Shown in pieces: positions 13,452-24,555 of a stretch of 64,000 nucleotides of DNA. The notes below the pieces were generated by a model. That model was not told where the DNA came from. It saw only the letters and a program-made list of their open reading frames with translations, and made no database searches. The DNA lies in the NCBI GenBank assembly GCA_025094145.1, contig JALLLS010000049.1:210220-274219 (forward strand), in the 5' to 3' direction. The translations under genes were made by a program, and so were the position numbers. This DNA comes from Spinellus fusiger (taxonomy: Eukaryota > Mucoromycota > Mucoromycetes > Mucorales > Phycomycetaceae). Within the stretch, counting starts at the first letter, position 1, and the number at the start of each line of letters is the position of its first letter.

Positions 13452-13815
13452 TTGGGGAGCAGGGTCTTTTATGTTGGGTGATAAAAAGAATAAGATTCCA
13501 GTGTAGAGAGGCCATTGGATTCTATATATACTAGTTGGAGGTTGGTTATCATGTGAGAATGCATAGAGTTGCCTTTCTACTGATGGGTCAAATGAAGCGT
13601 ATAGAATCTAATCGTTGCTATCTTGGCCGCCTGACTTTCTCTTAACTACTCTCCGTATTGAGGCACAGGCTCGTGCAGTCAACAAGGCACTATTATAAGC
13701 CTACCACATGCTTGGGATGAATTAGAAGGCAAAAGGGCTGCTATTGTTGGTACAGATTCCACTCATGTCAGGACTATGAATAGACTACAGGACCTGTTAT
13801 TGGTGAGGTTTTTCT

Positions 13816-13921
13816 TTTATTATTATTATCTTTTCTCCTTTCTCTCTTTTATTGACATTGCATGCATAAACTCACTGCCACTGTCAATAAAAGAGAAAAA
13901 GGAGAAAAGATAAATAATAAA
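13816..13921. repeat. Near-perfect 40-bp inverted repeat (hairpin)
   Basis: The left arm (13816-13857) is an AT/CT-rich run ending in CTCTCTTTTATTGACA. The right arm (13883-13921) starts TGTCAATAAAAGAGA and is its reverse complement, with about one substitution and a small indel. The spacer is about 25 nt. Confidence 0.9.
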
Positions 13922-14040
13922 GGAGGATAAAAGGAGTCTTTTATGTTACTACATTAAAGCATAGTTTGACAAGTGATCTCTATATGGAACGGTACATTTA
14001 AAGAAGTCCACCACTACCATGGAAGACTCTTTCAATATTT

Positions 14041-14125
14041 ATCCAACTGACTGACTGACTGACTATCCAACTAACTGACTATCCAACTAACTAACTATCC
14101 AACTAACTAACTATCCAACTAACTA
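14041..14125. repeat. Tandem CTAACTAACTATCCAA-type array
   Basis: Repeated ACTGACTGACT and ATCCAACTAACTAACT units of 16-18 bp with small variations. There is no coding potential. Confidence 0.85.
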
Positions 14126-14529
14126 CCTGCATACAGAAACCCAAGGGACACAGAATGGGAGCTTCTCTCCTCCCATGTCTAAGCAAGTCATTGGAGAGCA
14201 ACACTGACCCTTTTCTTTAAAGAAGTGTCTGTGGTTGAAAAAGAGATCCTTCCATCTCTTTCCATCTCTACATTAGATGGTCTCTTGCTTATTCAATAAA
14301 ACTTCACTACAATGCCATGTGCTTGGCCTGCACAGTCTATTCTTTTCTTTATTCAACAGAATCCCCCCATGCATTGGTTCTCCCAGTGCTGATTTTTTCT
14401 GATGCTTCTACCTTGATCCCCTCTAAAGGACTCTCTTTTCTCATGTCATTACTATTGGGTTTCTGGTACTCCTGTCTGACCTTTGTCCATGCACTACTAG
14501 CAGATGCATCCACGGGGTTGGTATTCCAA

Positions 14530-15244
14530 TCAGGAGTCCAGTGTAGGTGATGGTTCTTGGAAGGGCACTGGTCCATTCTCATTGCTGCTGTTCTGATATG
14601 CATCTACCCATGAAGACGAGGAGGAGGAAGACGAGGATGGACCTTGTTCCACTCTCTTTGGCTGTAGGATGGCCTTGGAACTGTCACCTGTCAAATGACG
14701 AGAGGCCATAATCTCTTGCCTATCAATAGGGCATAGAACATAAAGACACACTCCAGTCACACTTCTAGGGACAACTTACTGGAGACTCACCACAAGATCC
14801 TTGATACGTTGAGAATTGGGAAGCTGCTCAATCGCACGTACAGCTGCCAAAATACCAGCTGCAAACCCCACCTGTGAGCCCAGGAAAAACCCACCTCCTA
14901 ACATAGCTATTGACCGAAGTGGAGTCCACCGCTTGGATTTGGCTAGTACAGGTCAGTGCATCATTGTTGACTGATACAGATAACATGCACACATACACAA
15001 ACATACACTTACCTAGCCAATACGCAGCACCTCCACCTAAAAGTCCTCCTACACTTGCTAAGTGGAAAACAAAGCAAAACAGTGTCAACAAGGCAAACTC
15101 TTTCTTCTCTTTCTGTCCTGACTTACTGGATGAGTTGATCTTTTGTCTTGCTGTGGCAATAACCTGTCTCTCTTCTGCAGTGAGGTCACACTCTTCAACA
15201 CGTCTTTTCACAAGTTCATAAGTGTCAGTGTCGACAGGTGGCAT
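14530..15244 (-). CDS. Small membrane protein with two Gly-rich hydrophobic helices (OCIA-like?)
   Basis: Exons on the minus strand: 15244-15127, 15057-15013, 14942-14780, 14719-14530; all phases agree and give 171 residues. The N-terminus is helical and charged (LTAEERQVIATARQKI). The next segments are two short glycine-rich hydrophobic stretches, SVGGLLGGGAAYWLA and SIAMLGGGFFLGSQVGFAAG, separated by a basic KSKRWTPLR loop. A helix with EQLPNSQRIKDLV and a Ser-rich tail containing nine consecutive Ser follow. The layout (EER motif, paired Gly-rich helices) recalls OCIA-domain proteins of mitochondria and endosomes, but identity is too weak to name it. The fit of four exons in one continuous frame is the main evidence that the gene is real. 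Confidence 0.65.
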
Positions 15245-16236
15245 GGCAAAAAAACAACAGTGACTTATCTCAGAGCCAGTTGCCCAAAGAGAACATTACT
15301 TCCATAAAAGGGAACTCATCACTGGAAATGCATAAATCCTATTGCTTTTTTGGTTTCTGCTATTTGTGCTGTGCTATGTTGTATCAATAGGTGTATCTAT
15401 CAATAGACACTGATGCCTACGCCCTTGTTCCATCCTCATCCTCATCTCTAGATCTCTCTCTCTCTAGATCTCTCTCTGCTGATTGGCTACAGACACTCGA
15501 TAGACACTCACAAGCAAGTGAGTCCTCTATAAGAATGGCCAATGGGAGGGCTGTTCACTCTTCTCTGCTGAATCAAGTGTCTTTTGTGCCTGTAAAATAC
15601 ACCTACATCCTTTGTCCTTTTTTCTATTCACTGTAGAATAGGGCTGTCTAGCACCATCCAATAGAATGGTGTTACCACGTGTCATGGCAACAGGCCTATT
15701 TCATAGAGGTCACCAAGCCAGTGTATTGACAGTCACAAGACGCCAATGCCATCTCAACATGCCACTTTTCAAGCCTAGTCCCTTCTCTCTCCCAAAGTGA
15801 GTGCCTGGTCATTTAAATCGGAGAACCAATAGACAAAGGACACTTTATTCAAGATAGCAAAAAGAACACCACAGCAAACGACAAGAGCTTTAATGCACAG
15901 AAGAATTAAACCAGTAAAGCCCCACACGCACTGATGTCCAAGAGAAACAAAAAAGAAATGATGACGTCTGATAACGTCCTTCACTGGCTGACTATTAAAA
16001 TAATTTCTCCAGCCGCTTGCTCTTTTTCTCTTCTTTTCTTCCCTTTTGCCCAGCCATACCAGCCCAAAACAATCAAGAGAAACACTCTAGAACAATCAAG
16101 ATAAAACAAGAAGAAAGAGAAAGGGGGAAAAATCAAAGCAAATAAGAAAATAAGAAAATAAGCAAAACAAGCAAAACAAGCAAAACAAACATAGAACATA
16201 GAACATAGAACACAGAACACAGAACACAGAACACAG
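15245..16236. other. Divergent intergenic/promoter region
   Basis: This is the 5' to 5' gap between the small membrane-protein gene and the RRM gene, so it probably holds both promoters. A 44-codon open frame (15666-15800) reads like a basic leader ending SPFSLPK at a TGA beside a possible donor. The minus strand 15775-15984 encodes a hydrophobic segment. Neither could be joined into a convincing gene. A CACGTG box lies near 15698. Just before 16237 is a run of AACACAG/AACATAG repeats. Confidence 0.4.
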
Positions 16237-17916
16237 ATGACATCCACTGAGACTGTTCCTGATATCCACCACCTGCCAGCTCATGCCAACGACACGACAG
16301 CATCCAGGGACTATGAAGCCACCAAAGATACTTCTACAGTACCAGTAGCCTCTCTATCACCACGTCATCCTCCTTATGGCTATGAACACCCCACACATCA
16401 TGGCTATGACCCTAATGACACAGCTGCGTATGCGTATGTCTATCCTGTCAGTCCCCAGTTCTCTGTGCAGTACTACCCTGACTATGGCTACCAGAGCTAT
16501 CCTGGCTCACCTGCTCTTCATCCCCAGTCACCCTCGGTCAACCCCCAGTCACCGCCATTCAGTCCTACGTATGCCTATCCACAGACCATTGCGCTGTCTC
16601 CACCCACCCACGCCTATGCGCTATCTCACCACCAACACTTTCCGCCTCTTCATATCTCCTCACCCTTGCTCACAGGCATAGCGTCGCCTGTCTCTCCTCA
16701 GTACATCTCTCTGCCAGGTCCTCCTCCTCTTTCTATGGCCAGATCTGCCAAGACCATGAGTGAGCTGGCAGAAACAACACAGTACCATCCTCAGAATGTG
16801 TATGTGAGGGGACTTGCTCCCACCATAACAGATGAGTCGTTTCTGGAGCTATGTCGCGCGTAAGTACACAATGAGCATGGGATGGGACACATGAGCTTAT
16901 AGAGTATCTGTGTGTCTATGTGTGTCTATGTGTGTGTCTATGTGTGTGTCTATGTGTCTATGTTTATATGTTCCAGCTATGGAAAGGTAGAGTCCTCCAA
17001 GGCTATCTTGGACCAAAAGACAGGAGAGTGCAAGGGGTATGGGTTTACAATGTATGAAGATGACGAGGACTGTGCCAAAGCCATTGAAGGACTCAACAAT
17101 AGTGGACTACAGGCTTCGTTTGCTCGTGTTGGACAGGTAAGCCCGTGTTCTCTCTTTTGCTGGGGTGCATCGTGCAAACTCACGGGTGTGGATGGTGTGG
17201 ATAGGAATCCTTTAGTTCTAGGCTACGACATCTTCAGGACGAAACATCCACCAACATCTATATCTCCAATCTTCCCTTGGACATGACAGAACAGGTAAGC
17301 ATGAATACAAATAGGCAGCAAGCAGGCCCATGAGAACTGATCACTCACTGGTCAGACATTGGAAGCACTGTTCCATCCCCTGCCTACTCTCTCCAACCGT
17401 ATTCTTCGGGATCCACAGTCAGGCATGAGTAGAGGAGTTGGGTTTGCAAGGTAAATAAATGTAGCCCACCTACACTACAGAGGAAATGGGGACTTCTAAC
17501 CTGGGCCCTGTTCCATGGTTAGAATGACAGACCGCCATGCTGCTTCGGCCATCATCGAGCGATTCAACGGACAGACCATTGTTGGGTCTTCTGTGCCTCT
17601 TCAGGTGCGATTTGCTGATTCTGCGGCTCAGAAGAAGCTCAAGAGCCAGACACCTCGCAAACGTCTCCTGAGGCCACGTGATTTCCATACAATGGCGGGT
17701 TTCCCGTTGCGTCCTATGATGCCTATTACACCAGAAACAATGTTAGGTATTGCCCCTGGGATGCCAAATCAGCCCTATTTTCATGATCCAATCCATTATG
17801 CCCACTACCCTCGTCCCGTGATGTCGGGTCCTCCCAGTCACTCCACGTCACGCTCTGCAGTAGAAGCAGTAGAAGCACAGAGAGGAGTGGCCAGGGCTCC
17901 CTTTGCCACTGAGTGA
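16237..17916 (+). CDS. Tandem RRM RNA-binding protein (RBMS/MSSP-like)
   Basis: Exons: 16237-16859, 16977-17136, 17205-17294, 17356-17450, 17523-17916; phases agree and give 453 residues. The first about 185 residues are low-complexity, rich in Pro, Tyr, His and Ser. RRM1 begins with NVYVRGLAPTITDESF (RNP2 type) and carries GYGFTMYEDDEDC (RNP1 type). A linker, SSRLRHLQDE, leads into RRM2 with TNIYISNLPLDMTEQ (RNP2) and SRGVGFARMTDRHAA (RNP1). The linker plus RRM2 closely resemble the RBMS/MSSP group of single-stranded nucleic-acid binding proteins. The C-terminal 90 residues are Pro/Met/His-rich. A probable role is post-transcriptional control of mRNAs; targets are unknown. Intron 1 holds a TGTGTCTATG repeat. 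The 3' end lies about 115 bp from an orphan transposon terminus. Confidence 0.88.
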
Positions 17917-18032
17917 GTTGATGGCTAGACAGATGTGTCTATGCTATCTTGTCATGTTGCGTCATGTTGTTGTTGTTGTGTCATGTTGTGTCATGTTGTG
18001 TCATGTTATTTTGTTAGAAGAAAGAGGAGGGG

Positions 18033-18366
18033 CTACACACCAGGAGGTCTTTAGGATATAGAAGGAAATAGTCGAAATACAATTGTTTAAAAATGACATG
18101 GATTTGAAAAGGAGCAAAAATAAATTATGTATTCATGTTAGTTCTTAAATAAAGATTATGTAAATTTACCTGTAAATATCTGAATCCCGAAGGAAACCAC
18201 TTTCGATGTGGCGATATAGTAAAATATGAATACAAATATCTATTCTTATGTGACTGTATAGATACCCTTTGATGCATTCACATCTCTGTTCTAAACAATT
18301 CCGCAACTTTGGCAAGCGCGGATAGTGTTGAAATTCACTAATACCTCAGCGAGGATATTTGTGATA
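18033..18366. mobile_element. Orphan Plavaka-family terminus
   Basis: The sequence from 18033 (CTACACACCAGGAGGTCT, then TTAGGATATAGAAGGAAAT) matches the terminal repeat of the element that starts at 18367, in the same orientation. The match fades after about 50 bp, and no partner end was found. It is probably the stub of a further copy truncated by or next to the following insertion. Confidence 0.6.
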
Positions 18367-19604
18367 TACACACCAGGAGATTTTTGGGATATAAAAGGAA
18401 ATATTCTGAGGATAAAATCAAAATCTTCTTATTATTGGCTAATGTGTTTGAAAATGCCTTTTTGTTGTCCAGATGGTCTATTTCAAACTCTGCCTGCCTA
18501 TCAGAACAAAGATAATTGACTTTGCAATTGAAAAGTATAGAATTGGCTGTAAAGACAAGAAATAGAACAAGAATCACCCTAAAATTACAACTCAGTCACT
18601 ACAATTATTGTTTAACATAATGTGTTAACTATAAGCTCAGTATTTGCAGTATGACACTGCTTAAAGAATATTTATTATAGAACACACTGAATTAACTCTA
18701 GTAATCTTTGTCCATAAAATAGAACCAAATTCACTTACATTGAGAACTGTATAGTCGTTTATTGACTCAGTATTCATAATCACTTCAGTAACTATGTTAT
18801 TGTAACTGGTATTAACAGTGGTGCTTAATGATTAAAAAGTATTGTTTCTAATAATGGACTTTAGGCCCAAGGCAAATAGAGTGTGAATTGTTTGACTTGT
18901 GAGTTTGACTTGTGAATTTTATGAGTAGAGGCTAGTGTATACATTACCAGAATAGAGAAAGAAAAATTATTTGTTTTGATATTCCCCTCTTTTTGTTATT
19001 TCCCACACTGCACATACAACTTAACACCCAAGTACTTGTCAAGATGAGCATAACTAAGCAAGGTATTGTGCCATTATTAACAAAAAGAAACAATGGAAGG
19101 AGGTGATAGACACTACCAAGGACTATTGTAGTGATAAAAAGGTAAGCAGTGTCTTCATCTGGGCTTGAGTTCATTGTAATCCACAAGACACTCATTGTAT
19201 TGTTATTGGGCAAGTAAAGACTTCTTTCAAGTCAGTCTTAGGTGGTCTTCTATGCTATCTAGGGTCTCTAGGGTATACTCCTTAGCATAGTTATCTATCT
19301 CCCAAGGATAAAACACAAGGCTTTTAGGGTATGGATTTTATTGCTATGAAGGGAATTCACTTAGGCAGTATCTATAGTAATAGTATAGTATTAGCTATAC
19401 TATTACAATAAACAATTTTATTCATAAACAATATATTTTATTGATAATACAATTTGATATTGAGGTATCCACAAAAGGAAAGAAAGATTTAGATACTTGC
19501 AAACCTTTGATTTTAAATACAGATCCATAAAAGGCAACTTTTTTTGTAATGTAAAAGGAAGGAGATATCAGCGCTTAAAGGCCAGAAAAATCTCCTGGTG
19601 TGTA
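18367..19604. mobile_element. Internally deleted, non-autonomous Plavaka-family copy with TIRs
   Basis: The terminal inverted repeats are 19 bp and identical: TACACACCAGGAGATTTTT at 18367-18385 and its reverse complement at 19586-19604. Segment 18380-18888 aligns with 3510-4010 of the larger element (transposase 3' part). Segment 18890-19075 aligns with about 6785-6985 (upstream of the transposase start). About 2.8 kb of transposase has therefore been lost at a junction near 18888. A further segment (19375-19585) matches the right subterminal region, and 19085-19375 is private to this copy. No open transposase remains. The clean TIRs suggest later activity than the large copy. A target duplication was not evident. 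Confidence 0.85.
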
Positions 19605-19914
19605 GAATGCCCTTTGATCTGTGCTGTTGTTGTTGTTACTATTTTACTATAAAAAAGTGTATTTGTTTTTTGTATGTGTTTTGTGTGTGTGTTTGAAGAA
19701 ATAAGACTGTATTAGAATGGATCCTATCTAAAGACATCTTGTAGAAGAAGAAATGTGAACCGCCTCTTTTCCTCTTTTCCTTCTTTCTCGCTCTTGTGCG
19801 GAGATACAAACCAGGACACAAGGACTCCTTTCTTCTCTATTTTTCCTTTTTCTTCTCTTTAAGAATTCCACTTCTTTTTCCTTTCTCTTTTGCACTCTTA
19901 CTGCCTTGTGACTG
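19605..19914. promoter_or_regulatory. Upstream region of HSE1
   Basis: About 310 bp lie between the transposon end and the HSE1 start. They contain long CT-rich tracts (19760-19895), common in fungal promoters. No separate gene is supported; the minus-strand open frame 20072-19728 overlaps HSE1 exons and is treated as a shadow. Confidence 0.4.
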
Positions 19915-22104
19915 ATGTTTTCCAGACCCAACCCTTTCCATGAGATTGTTAGTGAGTGTCTTTTGACTTGAAAGAGACTCATGTCGTTTCCACCCAAGCC
20001 TCTGCCACTGACGAGAATTTGACGTCTGAAAACTGGGAACTCATACTGAGTGTGTGTGATAGAGTGTCCCACAGCTCCTCTGAAAGGTAAACAACACCAC
20101 AGATGTTTCTTATGGATAGGCTGCTGACTGTCCCCAGCAGTGCCCGCGATTGTATTTCAGCTGTTCAAAAGAGACTTGTGAGTCGTAATGCCAATGTACA
20201 GTTGTATGCACTGACGGTAAGGGAGAATAAAGAAGAAGAGAGAAACTTACTCTTGTAGCTGGCAGAAGCACTGATCAAGAACTGTGGTCTTCATGTTCAC
20301 CGAGAGATATCCTCCCGCAGTATGACGGATACCCTCAGCAGAGTCATCCACGACAGAGTATGTTCTCTCCTCCCTCTCTTCTATCTCTCTTCTATCTCTA
20401 AAAACAGCCGCCATAACCCCCTTCTCCTAACAGACAACCCATGAAAAAGTACGAAAAAGAACCTTGGCATTTGTACAAATGTGCTCGTTTGAATTCAGAG
20501 CCGATCCTTCTCTTGGCTTGATGAGTTCTGTTTACCAGTCATTGCGTGCAGAGGGTATTCAATTTCCCTCACCACAGAAACCCAAAAAGGAATTTACACA
20601 GGTAAGCCTACCTCCCCTCCTCCACACCAAACTGCCAGCCATAGCCATAGCAGGTGTAGCCCTGGGGATTGTGGCAGTGCAGAAGAAGAAGAAAAAGAAA
20701 AAGACGAATACTGAACCATCACTGGACATGTAGTCTGAACTCGACAAGCAAAAGGAAGAAGAGGAATTCCAATTGGCATTGGCACTGTCCTTATCGGAAA
20801 CTGAAAGTCGTGCTGTCTCCCAGCGTGTGGAGACTGCCAAGACAACAACAGCCCGTGTGGAGAGTGGAGAGGCATTGCAGGACCAAGGATCTGAGCCCAA
20901 AATAGCCCGTGTTCGTGCCTTGTATGACTTCCAGCCCACAGAACAAGGGGAGCTTGGGTTTCAAAAGGGAGATATCATCCGTGTGCTAGAGAGTGTGTAT
21001 AGGGATTGGTGGAAGGGAGAGTTGCAGGGCAAAACAGGCATCTTTCCTGTCAATTATGTGGTAAGCAGACAGGCCTTGGGTGGCAGCAGAAACAAGCGAC
21101 ACACTCATACATAAGGCAGGAGAAAATAGCTGATCTGTCGACAGGGGATAAGATGAAGCAGGTACAGGGCGAGGAACAAGTGCTACAAGAATTGCAGAAC
21201 ATTGAGCGTTTACTGGAATTGCTATCTAAAGTGGATCCTCGTAAAGAACCCTTCTCTGAGAACATGGAGATACAGTCACTCTACAACAGCACACTGTCCA
21301 TTCGACCTCAGTTGGTGCGTCTGATTGAGAAGTACAGTCTTAAGAAGGGTAAGCATTGGCCGCCTACTCCATGTAGCCTATGTGTGTGTATTGATCAGAC
21401 ATGCTTAGATGAGCTGGTGTCGATCAATGAGAAGTTTATGCAGGCACGAGTCATGTATGATCGTATGTTGAGTAATTCCATAGCCAAGTACACCTCACCA
21501 GGAGGTAATTTTTCTTAGTATTCTTAGTAGTGTGTACAAGGGATTGGACTCATGCTGTGGATTAGTGAACCATGCCTATACATCTGGTCAAGGATATTCT
21601 GGCTACGAACAACCATCGCAAGAGAACTACTTTGGATACCAAGGTGCACCTCATTTCCCTCAACAGCAGCCTCCGTATTCTTATGGACAGAAAGTACCTT
21701 CTCCTCTTGTTCAGCAGCAGCAGCACTATCAACAGCAACAGCACTACCAACAGCAACAGCACTACCAACAGCAACAAGGCCCTCCTCCTCCCACCACCAC
21801 CACCACGTATGATTATGCTGAACACCAAAACTACTCTGCTGATACCAACACACACTCTCCCTACACTCCACAACCAACTTCCATGGCTAATTATTCAGTC
21901 AATAGCAGTCTGGAACAACAAAACCCTACCTACACATCCTCCACCACCCAATTACAGTCTTCTCAATACCCAGACTACGCCTATCCCACCTCCACACCAC
22001 CTGTCAATCCCTCTGCCACTCCCCGGCACTATGAGGCCACTGGTTATTCTTCTAACCAAGCCTACAGAAGCACTGAGACTCCCTTTCATCAAAACTACCA
22101 GTAA
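19915..22104 (+). CDS. hse1: Hse1/STAM: VHS-UIM-SH3 endosomal sorting protein
   Basis: Exons: 19915-19951, 19999-20086, 20138-20216, 20259-20357, 20434-20601, 20734-21060, 21120-21348, 21409-21504, 21566-22104; phases agree and give 553 residues. The start [12 protein letters not shown] followed by [14 protein letters not shown] is the VHS opening, and VHS runs to about residue 155 ([21 protein letters not shown]). A UIM follows ([14 protein letters not shown]), then an SH3 domain with [20 protein letters not shown] and GIFPVNYV. A helical region, [14 protein letters not shown] to [10 protein letters not shown], matches the GAT/coiled-coil core that pairs with Vps27. The C-terminal 180 residues are Gln/Tyr/Pro-rich. 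In yeast this is the ESCRT-0 subunit that sorts ubiquitinated cargo on endosomes. Exon 3 has a CAGCAG tandem acceptor (20132-20140). Confidence 0.93.
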
Positions 22105-22365
22105 AACTACCAGCAACAAAAGAAAATGAACAAGTAAAGAACTCTTCTAGGCTTGGAAATACACTTTTAGTCATAAAGCAATAAAAAAAATTAAAGAAAA
22201 AAAAAAAAAGATAAAGGACTGCATTCATTCTACACCTTACTCTACACTTCTTTGGTCGGAGATTCTCTCTGGTGATTGTGACGTAGGACGTGATGCCTTT
22301 GCTCCCTTGATCCTTTAGCCTTAAAATTTTTGTCCGCGTGTGTTTATTGTCATTAGCTTGCTAAC
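22105..22365. promoter_or_regulatory. Gap between HSE1 and the nucleoporin gene
   Basis: About 260 bp with an A-rich tract after the HSE1 stop (22180-22215), a candidate poly(A) region. It then forms the promoter side of the nucleoporin. No gene is seen. Confidence 0.45.
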
Positions 22366-24555
22366 ATGGAGTAAGGAAACGGATGCTAATGTCATACTAG
22401 TATGGCACTAGGGGTGAACAATGCGCCACTATTCAATAGCCATGCCCTGTTAACCTATATTGTCTTACTGTCTCCTGCTTAGTCAAAGCTCATCCGCTCC
22501 TTCCAGTGATGAAGTTCCTCAGGAAAAGCGTAAAATCAAGCAGCCAGTGAGACGACTACAGAGAAACCCATCGTCTATTGGGTCTCAGCCTACGTTTCCT
22601 GTATCTGACGCGATGACGAACAACCTGGGCCAGCCTCCCACTCCATTTCACTTTGGCGGTGCTCATGCCACACCCACAGTGGCTAAGCCATCGATTGGCT
22701 TTACATTCGGTACACCCTCACCCTTCCAGGCAACTTCCTCCAACTCCACTTTACCCAACACAAGCGGTAAGTGTACTGCAAGAGCAGACGCTGATGTGTT
22801 TTCTAGCGCCTGTCAACAGCTTCTCGTCTTCTTCCGTCTCCACCCCTCTATTTTCCAAGCCAGTCACTCTACCCGAAGGACTCGAAGCCAACGTATTTAA
22901 CTTTGGCCCTAGTTCTTCTTCTGCTGCTTCCATGTCGTTTTCAGCAGCACCTGCTCATTCAACACCCTCTGCGTCCATGTCCATGTCCATGCCTGTGTCT
23001 ATACCTGTGTCTGTGCCTGTGTCTGTGTCTGTGTCTGTGCCCACCACCCCCACACCTTCTTTGTTTGCAACACAGGGTAGTATCTCCTTCACCCAATGAA
23101 TAGTTTACTGATGTATGCATAGACACGCCAAACACATCCATAGAAAGACAATCTTCTTCAGACGACATGGACCGTAAGCGTAAGGAGAGTCCTGTCCCTA
23201 CCAACAACAACAACAATAATAACAACAAGATGAGACACGGCCCCTCCCCTCTTTCTCGGTTCTCATTTGTGGCATCACCTGCACAGACACCCTCTTCTCC
23301 ATTCACAGCAGGACCCTCTCCTGTCGCTATCTCAAATTCACCAGGCCAAAAGACATTGACTCCAGGCATAGGGTTTGGTGCACTTGAGACAGGATCAGCA
23401 CAAACAGAAACAAAGGCACCATCATCACAGATCAATGCACTCACACACCTTTCTTTTGCTCTAACAGCACCACCACCAACACCATCAACAACAACACCAT
23501 CAGCAACGCCAACAGCACCAACAGCACCCTCACACACCGATCCCAAGATATCTTCCCTCGGTGGCGATAAAGACAAAAAGAAATCAGAGACAGATCTGGC
23601 TCATGTGTTTAATAAGCCTGCAAGTGCAACAGAATGGAAAGTAACAGAAACATCAAAAGTGGCGGGTCAGCCTGTGTTTGGGGATACATCCTCTGGAGGA
23701 TCCAATCACTCGTAAGTGAATAGGCTTCTGCACATCTCTATCTATCTATCTATCTCTATGTCTGTCTGTCTATGTATCTGTCTATGTATGTATGTATGTA
23801 TGTATACTAAAGAGTGGGCTTTGATAGAATACTCGTCTCCACAACCGCCCTTGGTGCACCCACAACCCTACAATCCCTGATTACAAAGAGTGAAGAAATC
23901 GTCCGTACGACACGCTTCTCTGAACTCCCATCCCATGCCATGATAGAACTCATTGACCTTGAACAGTTGATTATTGGCACCACTCACATTCATGAAATGG
24001 TAGATGCTCAAGTCCTTGCACGTAGTCAAGGCAGTATGGAACACATTCATGACAGAGCAGTGGATCTAACAAAGGTAAGATTCCATCAACAAACCTATAA
24101 ACCTATAAACCTGACCCTAATCCTGTGTGTGTGTGTGTGTGCAGAGTGGTGAAATATTAAAAGAACAATTGGTGGGAGAATCCAGAGTATTGGAAGAACT
24201 CTTCAAAGATATCACATTCCAGAAGTCGAATGCCAACACAGTCAAGATATTCTTGGACAATCCTACACGTAAAACAGATGCATTCACTAACAATGCACAC
24301 TGGGATTACTTTATTCAGTTGGGGGCTCATTTGCAGAAGCGAACACAGGAGTATGCACAGACAGTGGAGAATATTGAAAAGGCCATTAGCCATTTGAGTA
24401 ATCGTGAGACACAGCGGTTTCCTGATGTTGGGAGTTCCATGGCCATCCAAAACAAAATGTTCTTATCGTTGGCTGGTAAAGTGGCTGCTATGCATGAAGA
24501 AGTAGAGCATTTGAAGTCGGAAGCTAAAAAAACAATGGAGAGTGTAGAGCATTAA
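22366..24555 (+). CDS. FG nucleoporin, Nup49/Nup58 type
   Basis: Exons: 22366-22370, 22483-22766, 22807-23076, 23123-23711, 23828-24074, 24145-24555; phases agree and give 601 residues. Exon 1 is only ATGGA, and a donor GTAAGG follows at once. The N-terminal half is Ser/Thr/Pro/Ala-rich with scattered FG-type dipeptides (FHFGG, FTFGTPSPF, VFNFGP, IGFGAL, QPVFGDT). The C-terminal third is a predicted coiled coil: LITKSEEIVRTTRF, LIDLEQLI, then HWDYFIQLGAHLQKRTQEYA and FLSLAGKVAAMHEEVEHLK. That order matches the structured part of Nup49/Nup58, which joins Nsp1/Nup62 and Nup57/Nup54 in the central channel complex. Nup62-type alternatives are less likely because of the YF-x-L...Q.Y segment. The basic KRKIKQPVRR cluster near the N-terminus is unusual for the family. 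Confidence 0.72.

Larger units (their letters stand above)
13452..14529. other. Intergenic region with hairpin and tandem repeats
   Basis: This lies between the cyclin start and the 3' end of the small membrane-protein gene, and includes the cyclin promoter. It holds a long inverted repeat (13816-13921) and a CTAA/ATCC tandem array (14041-14125). The plus-strand open frame 14317-14550 lacks features and is not called a gene. Confidence 0.5.

Noticed and set aside
15666..15984. Possible small mitochondrial protein (basic leader then hydrophobic segment)
   Set aside because: The leader-like frame and the hydrophobic frame are on opposite strands and cannot be joined by any splice choice.
19728..20072. 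Minus-strand 114-codon frame
   Set aside because: It overlaps the first HSE1 exons, which have clear VHS motifs. The Lys/Arg-rich content comes from CT tracts on the other strand.
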